Origin: an uncultured Acidilobus sp. JCHS
GTDB taxonomy: Archaea; Thermoproteota; Thermoprotei_A; Sulfolobales; Acidilobaceae
Reading direction: 5' to 3'
Assembly: GCA_000495735.1 (NCBI GenBank)
Contig: AYMD01000008.1
Span: 124,001 to 188,000 of the forward strand
DNA: 64,000 nucleotides
Every line of letters begins with the position of its first letter. Position 1 is the first letter of the stretch. Below are positions 59,228 to 64,000 of this stretch, one piece after another. The notes beneath the pieces are model-generated. The model had not been told where the DNA came from. It worked only from the letters and a program-made list of their open reading frames with translations, and did not search any database. Both the position numbers and the translations under genes were made by a program.

Positions 59228-61129
59228 GTGCTTATGGCTCGTCGGCAGGCGGCCGTCGTGCTGATTGTCCTACTAGTCATGACAACTCTGCTGAACCTGC
59301 GACTACCCACTGCTACGTCGTTCTGGTCCGGCGAGGCCTCCTGGAGCCCATCTTACTTGCTACTTAGCAACTGGGTTAACTCGTCAGTCCTGATGCAGAC
59401 CGGCGTCCCGATAGCTAACGCCACACTAAACGGCCTTACGAACAGGCCCTTCAGGCTGACGAACCTTTACGTGGGCCCCTATGGTATCATTCCGTTTTCC
59501 CTTGAGCTTCAGGGGCCTTATTCGTCTAAGGCCTACCTGAACCTTAACAACACGGTCACCGTAGAGGGGCCTTACGGAAGCCTAGAGGTCATGTTCCCTC
59601 CGCACACACCGTACCTAGTTGTAATAGCTAACCTAAACGAGACCGTTAACTTCACGGTCTCCTCCGCTTACGGCGTCAGCCTTGTTGAAAGGGGGCAGGT
59701 AAGGCTCAACACCACACCGCCCCTGTTCGTGTGTACAAACGCTACAATGCTCGAGGAAGCCCAGGCCGTTATGGTCAAGGCCCCAAAGGGGCCAAGCTAT
59801 ATAACGATTGCAATAAATTCCTCGTGCGTCGCTGACGTCCAGATGCTCCTAAAGCTCAATGATTACAGGGTTAACGAGTGGTTAGCGAGGTCCAGGGCGC
59901 CGCCCTCCTTGCCGTTGGACCTTGCGAGAGAGTACTTCCTATCCCTCCTGCTGATCAAGGACGACCAAAACCCATACCTTGGAACATTTGCAGCGTCGCC
60001 TAGCCCTGTCTACCTGTACAGCTGGGTCAGGGACTCGTCGTTTGCTACCATGGCGCTTCAGAGCGCAGGCCACTACGAATCCGCCCTGAAGTACTGGCTA
60101 TGGATGGCCTCGGCTGAGACGCCGCAAGGGACCTGGTATACACGCTATAGCTTTTACACAGGTTCTCCCGACGAAAGCTTCTCAGTACCAGAGTATGACA
60201 GCCTGGGACTCTTTGAGATAGGGGTTTACGATTACTACATGGAGACCCATAATCTGACCTTCCTCGACTCAATAGCCGCCGCGCTGAACAGGACCGTCTC
60301 ATTTCAGGTAAGCTCGATATTGGGCTCTGGCCTCCACCTCGTGCCTGAGGACCTCAGCGTCTGGGAGGACAGGGTGGCATATCACTTCTGGACGGAGGCC
60401 ATGAACCTCATAGGGCTTCAGCGGGCAGAGGTTTTGCTCAGCGTCCTGGGCTATAACGTTAGTGCTGTAAGCAAAGCGATAGCCCTGTTAAACGAAAGCA
60501 TTAACAAGTACTTCTGGAACGGCAGTATTTTCTACTCCGCGATGGTGCCCTACGTAACCTTTACTGCAGGCGGTAAGAGCTTAACGCTAGGCCCTGAAGC
60601 ACCTTACTTGAGCTCCTCCTCTGTGCTCCCCCTCGCCGTTGGTAGCTGGCCAGCAGAACGGGGCTCAAGCGACGTGAATTACGTAATTAAGGACCTCTGG
60701 AACCAGAAGACGGGCGGACTTGCAAGGTTTAACGGTGACGACTATCACTATAACGACTACCTTTACGACAGCAGCGCGCCCATGCCGCCCTGGGTCCTGA
60801 CGACACTCTTCCTTGCCTATTACTACGCCGTTAACGGCAATGTCTCAGCGGCCCTAAGCCTTCTCTCATGGTCTGTCGATCACTCCCAGAACGGCCTTCT
60901 GCCAGAAGCCGTGGATCCTACCTATGGGAACCCGTTACCCACTACATCCCCCTTAACTTGGTCATCCGCCATGTACGTGCTGACGGTCCTTTCCTTGAGA
61001 AGGCCTAGCAGCTCTACCTTATCCTATGCTGTGATTGGTGGCGTTATAACAGCGCTGATCTTATTGACATATGCGATCCAGAGATTCTCTGTCAGGAGGT
61101 TAAGGAGGCTGGAGCCGCCGTATTCTTGA
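59228..61129 (+). CDS. Membrane-anchored extracellular GH15 glucoamylase-like protein
   Basis: A 633-residue protein with an N-terminal signal/anchor (AAVVLIVLLVMTTLLNLRLP), a large extracytoplasmic domain rich in N-x-S/T sites, and a C-terminal transmembrane helix (YAVIGGVITALILLTYAI) with a basic tail. The GH15 core is in the second half: LYSWVRDSSFATMALQSAGH, SVWEDRVAYHFWTEAM (general acid Glu near 378), and GLLPEAVDPTYGNPLPTTSP (base Glu near 559). The N-terminal 200 residues resemble the beta-sandwich that accompanies bacterial and archaeal GH15. It would release glucose from starch at the cell surface. TTG- or GTG-type alternatives are possible; the GTG at 59228 is used. Confidence 0.9.
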   Translation: MLMARRQAAVVLIVLLVMTTLLNLRLPTATSFWSGEASWSPSYLLLSNWVNSSVLMQTGVPIANATLNGLTNRPFRLTNLYVGPYGIIPFSLELQGPYSSKAYLNLNNTVTVEGPYGSLEVMFPPHTPYLVVIANLNETVNFTVSSAYGVSLVERGQVRLNTTPPLFVCTNATMLEEAQAVMVKAPKGPSYITIAINSSCVADVQMLLKLNDYRVNEWLARSRAPPSLPLDLAREYFLSLLLIKDDQNPYLGTFAASPSPVYLYSWVRDSSFATMALQSAGHYESALKYWLWMASAETPQGTWYTRYSFYTGSPDESFSVPEYDSLGLFEIGVYDYYMETHNLTFLDSIAAALNRTVSFQVSSILGSGLHLVPEDLSVWEDRVAYHFWTEAMNLIGLQRAEVLLSVLGYNVSAVSKAIALLNESINKYFWNGSIFYSAMVPYVTFTAGGKSLTLGPEAPYLSSSSVLPLAVGSWPAERGSSDVNYVIKDLWNQKTGGLARFNGDDYHYNDYLYDSSAPMPPWVLTTLFLAYYYAVNGNVSAALSLLSWSVDHSQNGLLPEAVDPTYGNPLPTTSPLTWSSAMYVLTVLSLRRPSSSTLSYAVIGGVITALILLTYAIQRFSVRRLRRLEPPYS

Positions 61130-61154
61130 ACAGAAAGCGGCTTATAACAACAAG

Positions 61155-61198
61155 TTGAGCACTCCTTAGAACTTACGATCCCGTTAAGAGTGCTTCAA
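61155..61198 (+). terminator. Strong hairpin after the glucoamylase and before gcvPA
   Basis: The arms TTGAGCACTC (61155-61164) and GAGTGCTTCAA (61188-61198) pair with one bulge, and TTA/TAA extends the stem. It sits 26 bases after the glucoamylase stop and 150 bases before the gcvPA start. It may be a terminator or, given its position, a leader element of the glycine genes. Confidence 0.4.
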
Positions 61199-61347
61199 AC
61201 AGTATGTTCTCGGGCCTTCCCATGAATTAGAGAGCTATCTAAACGCACCAGCTGTCTGTAGGAGTCTTAACGACCTGTTAAATAACTGTGATATCCTGTT
61301 ATCTACCGTTATAATACCCTGGAGCCCTTCTCTGCTAGGCCTTTAAC

Positions 61348-62742
61348 ATGGAGCACCCATGGATACCGAACAGCAACCCCAAGACGAAGGCTGAAATGCT
61401 TAAGGCGATAGGCGTTAGCTCCCCTGAAGAGCTTTTTGCTGACATACCCAAACAAGTAATCATTACCGAGGAGCGTTGGAACTCCCTCCCGATAGGGGCC
61501 GGGAGGCCACTAAGTGAGGTTGAGGTCTCAAAGAGGCTTGACGAGCTGTTCAATGGCATCAAGCCCCTTAAGGCGCCTCCCTTCGCAGGCGGCGGCGTGT
61601 GGCCCCACTACGTCCCTCCTGCGGTCAGAAGCGTAGTTGAGAGAGGGGAGTTCCTTACCGCCTATACGCCGTATCAAGCCGAGATAAGCCAAGGCCTGCT
61701 TCAGGCCCTATTTGAGTACCAGAGCCTCATAGCTGACCTCCTCGAGATGGACGTGGTAAACGCGAGCATGTACGACTGGGGCAGCGCCCTTGGCGAGGCT
61801 GCCCTGATGGCTGTCCGCGTCAAGGGCGTTAATAGGGTGCTTGTGCCATCGATGATAAACCCCTTTCACAAGAGCCAGCTGGAGGCCTACACGTGGGCCA
61901 AGGGGATAACGATAGACACCTACTCTGTTAGCCTTGAGACGGGCTACGCTGACCTAGAGGATCTCAAGGCCAAGCTCACAAGGCCTGCCTCAGCCGTCTA
62001 CATAGAGTTCCCATACACCTTCACAGGGGTCGTTGACGTTAATGTGAAGGCTGTTGGGGAGGTGGCCCATGACGCGGGCTCCCTCTTCATAGTTGGCGTT
62101 AACCCTATTGCTATGGGTCTCTACAAGCCCCCTGGCGAGCTGGGCGCCGACATAGCCGTAGGCGAAGGACAGCCGCTCGGCCTGGGCCTCTACATGGGAG
62201 GCGCGACTTTAGGGCTGTTCGCCGTGAGGTGGGACGCCGAGCTGGTTAGGCAGATGCCTGGCAGGCTGATAGGGATGACCGTCGCTAAGGACGGCAGGAG
62301 GGCCTTCGCTATGATACTTCAGACGAGGGAACAGCACATAAGGAGGTCCAAGGCCACCAGCAACATAACAACCAACGCCGCCCTGAACGCGATAGCCGCT
62401 GCCGTTTACCTCTCGTTGCTTGGCAGAAGAGGGCTAAGGGAGCTGGCCGAGGCCATATGGTACAGATCCCATTATGCGGCCCAGACCTTGTCTAAGCTGA
62501 CAGGCTTCGTCTCGCCTGCGCTTAAGGGCGAGTTCTTCGAGGACTTCGTCGTCTCAGCGCCACTTGAATATGAGACGTTATGGCATAAAGTTCTTGAAAG
62601 GGGCTACATGGCTGGCATCCCCTTAAGCAGGTTTGTTGACTGGGCTCCGCGCAACTGGGGCCTGTTGAGCTTCACCGAGCTTCACTCAAAACATGACATA
62701 GATTCCCTCATTAACGTTGTTCAGGAGGTGAGCTCAAGTTGA
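61348..62742 (+). CDS. gcvPA: Glycine dehydrogenase (decarboxylating) subunit 1
   Basis: A 464-residue P-protein alpha subunit. It has the family segments HYVPPAVRSVVERGEFLTAY, YTPYQAEISQGLLQALFEYQ and the metal-free pocket around YDWGSALGEAALMA. GxGQxLG-type VAVGEGQPLGLGLYMGG is the C-terminal glycine-rich motif. Together with gcvPB it decarboxylates glycine in the cleavage system. ATG at 61348, with a TATA-like GTTATAATA about 30 bases upstream (61309-61317). The stop overlaps gcvPB by four bases. Confidence 0.94.
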   Translation: MEHPWIPNSNPKTKAEMLKAIGVSSPEELFADIPKQVIITEERWNSLPIGAGRPLSEVEVSKRLDELFNGIKPLKAPPFAGGGVWPHYVPPAVRSVVERGEFLTAYTPYQAEISQGLLQALFEYQSLIADLLEMDVVNASMYDWGSALGEAALMAVRVKGVNRVLVPSMINPFHKSQLEAYTWAKGITIDTYSVSLETGYADLEDLKAKLTRPASAVYIEFPYTFTGVVDVNVKAVGEVAHDAGSLFIVGVNPIAMGLYKPPGELGADIAVGEGQPLGLGLYMGGATLGLFAVRWDAELVRQMPGRLIGMTVAKDGRRAFAMILQTREQHIRRSKATSNITTNAALNAIAAAVYLSLLGRRGLRELAEAIWYRSHYAAQTLSKLTGFVSPALKGEFFEDFVVSAPLEYETLWHKVLERGYMAGIPLSRFVDWAPRNWGLLSFTELHSKHDIDSLINVVQEVSSS

Positions 62743-64000
62743 CGTTCAGGCAGGCCAGCTGGGATGAGCCCCTAATTCATGAGCTTGACAACGGGAGAAG
62801 GGGGCTCACCTTTGTAGGCCTCCTGGAGGAGTTCAGGCAGCTGATGGGCGAGCTGAGCATACCGCCCTCTATACTCAGGGAGGAGCCCCCTCAGTTACCA
62901 GAGGTCAGCGAGGTTGAGGTCATAAGACACTACACAAGGCTTTCAGAGATGTCATACGGTGTCGATAACGGCCCTGTGCCGCTTGGCAGTTGCACCATGA
63001 AGTATAACCCAAAGGTAGCGCTTAGATACGCCTTTGACGAAAGGCTACAGCTAATACACCCCCTTGAGCCTGAGGACCGTTATCAAGGCGTCCTCAGGGC
63101 GCTCTATGAGCTTCAGCAGTGGCTGGCCGCCATAGTTGGAATGGATTTCTGCTCCCTTGGCGTCTCGGCTGGAGCCCAAGGCGAGCTAGCCGGCGTACTA
63201 ACCGTCAAGAGGTATCATGAGCTGAAGGGCCAAACGGACCTGAAGACGGAGATAATAGTGCCAGACTCCGCCCACGGCACAAACCCCGCCAGCGCTGCCA
63301 TGGCTGGCTTCAAGGTCGTCGAGATACCTACCGCAGAGGACGGCAACATGGACTATGAGGCCTTCAGGGCAGCGCTAGGACTCCAGACGGCAGGGCTCAT
63401 GCTGACGAACCCTTCAACGCTGGGCCTGTTCGAGGAGAGGATACTTAGGGTAGCTGATGACGTCCACGCAGTCGATGGCCTCCTTTACTATGATGGCGCG
63501 AACCTTAACGGCATAATTGGCAGGGCCAGACCCGGCGACATGGGCTTCGACATAGCCCACTTAAACCTTCACAAGACGTTCTCAACACCGCACGGAGGCG
63601 GAGGGCCAGGCGCAGGGCCCATCTGCGTCAAGGATAGAGAGGTGACAAATGGTGTCAGGCTTAAGGACCTGCTACCAGGCTCCTTCGTATACTATGATGA
63701 AAAGAGTGGCCTGTACAGGTTGGCCTACAGGGGCCCAGCGAGCAGAGGGTCGCTAAGCCACTTCCTCGGCAACCTGCCTCAGCTGATATGGTCGTACGTC
63801 TACATACTTTCCCTTGGCCCTCAGGGGCTTAGGGAGGTTGGTGAGGTCAGCGTCATAAATACCAACTACTTCCTCGCCAGAGTACTTGGCGAGACTAAAG
63901 GGTACTCGTTGCCTTATGCCAAGGGAAGGCCGAGGAAGCACGAGGCTGTCATCAGCGCCAGCCCGCTGGCTGAGAAGTACGGGGTAACCGCAGAGGACGT
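62739..64000 (+). CDS. gcvPB: Glycine dehydrogenase (decarboxylating) subunit 2, 3' end cut off by window edge
   Basis: The frame begins with TTG at 62739, overlapping the gcvPA stop, and continues open to the end of the window (420 codons so far). It shows VPLGSCTMKYNPK near residue 87, the DSAHGTNPASAAMAGF segment, and the PLP lysine 279 in NLHKTFSTPHGGGGPGAGP. These identify the catalytic beta P-protein. The C terminus lies outside the window. Confidence 0.94.
   Translation, partial: MTFRQASWDEPLIHELDNGRRGLTFVGLLEEFRQLMGELSIPPSILREEPPQLPEVSEVEVIRHYTRLSEMSYGVDNGPVPLGSCTMKYNPKVALRYAFDERLQLIHPLEPEDRYQGVLRALYELQQWLAAIVGMDFCSLGVSAGAQGELAGVLTVKRYHELKGQTDLKTEIIVPDSAHGTNPASAAMAGFKVVEIPTAEDGNMDYEAFRAALGLQTAGLMLTNPSTLGLFEERILRVADDVHAVDGLLYYDGANLNGIIGRARPGDMGFDIAHLNLHKTFSTPHGGGGPGAGPICVKDREVTNGVRLKDLLPGSFVYYDEKSGLYRLAYRGPASRGSLSHFLGNLPQLIWSYVYILSLGPQGLREVGEVSVINTNYFLARVLGETKGYSLPYAKGRPRKHEAVISASPLAEKYGVTAED

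Noticed and set aside
1-64000. CRISPR arrays, rRNA genes, complete insertion sequences, replication origin
   Set aside because: No regular direct repeats with spacers, no rRNA conserved blocks, no transposase and no origin-binding repeat or cdc6 gene were seen.

Overview
The window is a densely packed, GC-rich archaeal chromosome segment. Its gene content is crenarchaeal: a short XPF nuclease without a helicase domain, FEN1 with a PCNA-binding tail, Cdc48, elongation factor aEF-2, archaeal asparaginyl- and prolyl-tRNA synthetases, prefoldin beta, a DUF371 protein, an archaeal RNase P RNA, intron-containing tRNAs, many GTG/TTG starts, and TATA boxes about 26 nt upstream of leaderless starts. 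A hot-acid heterotroph of the Acidilobus/Desulfurococcales type would fit, but that placement is inference. No rRNA, CRISPR array or complete transposon was seen.

Layout. 1-4,900: a TatD-type nuclease cut by the window edge, Dph6, AsnRS, a lone IS605-like hairpin, and a radical SAM operon of unknown role. 5,000-16,800: Cdc48, FEN1, a NusA-like KH protein, CTP synthase, a tRNA methylthiotransferase, a Nob1-type PIN nuclease, NAD kinase, RNase P RNA, Trm5 and dCTP deaminase. 16,900-26,500: ATP synthase ring subunit K, ProRS, Pcm, DUF371, aEF-2, a JAMM protease, a prenyl diphosphate synthase, XPF, a DHH phosphoesterase and prefoldin. 26,600-37,070: an eleven-gene complex I operon (nuoABCDHIJKMLN) without the NADH-oxidising module. 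37,160-40,730: tRNA-Met, a small RHH regulator, a tungstate/molybdate ABC transporter and tRNA-Cys. 41,000-49,600: GTP-dependent PEP carboxykinase, small metabolic genes, a UbiA prenyltransferase, tRNA-Glu, an epimerase, a methyltransferase, a candidate C/D box sRNA and an aminotransferase. 49,900-56,000: tRNA-Thr, AlaX and a glycogen cluster (synthase, GH57 enzyme, sugar nucleotidyltransferase). 56,100-64,000: a class III aminotransferase, small winged-helix genes, tRNA-Leu, a membrane-anchored GH15 glucoamylase, and the two subunits of glycine decarboxylase (the second cut by the edge).

How the genes fit together. Translation and RNA maturation dominate the first third (AsnRS, ProRS, aEF-2 with its diphthamide enzyme Dph6, RNase P RNA, Trm5, the methylthiotransferase and the Nob1-type nuclease). 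Energy and carbon metabolism dominate the rest: a complex I that must use a non-NADH donor, tungstate uptake that could feed tungsten oxidoreductases, gluconeogenesis through PEPCK, and a glycogen/starch module with extracellular glucoamylase. The least explained parts are the radical SAM operon at 2,823-4,900, the RHH gene and palindromes in front of the tungstate transporter, the two candidate C/D box sRNAs, the hairpin before gcvPA, and several unrecognised crenarchaeal-looking proteins.
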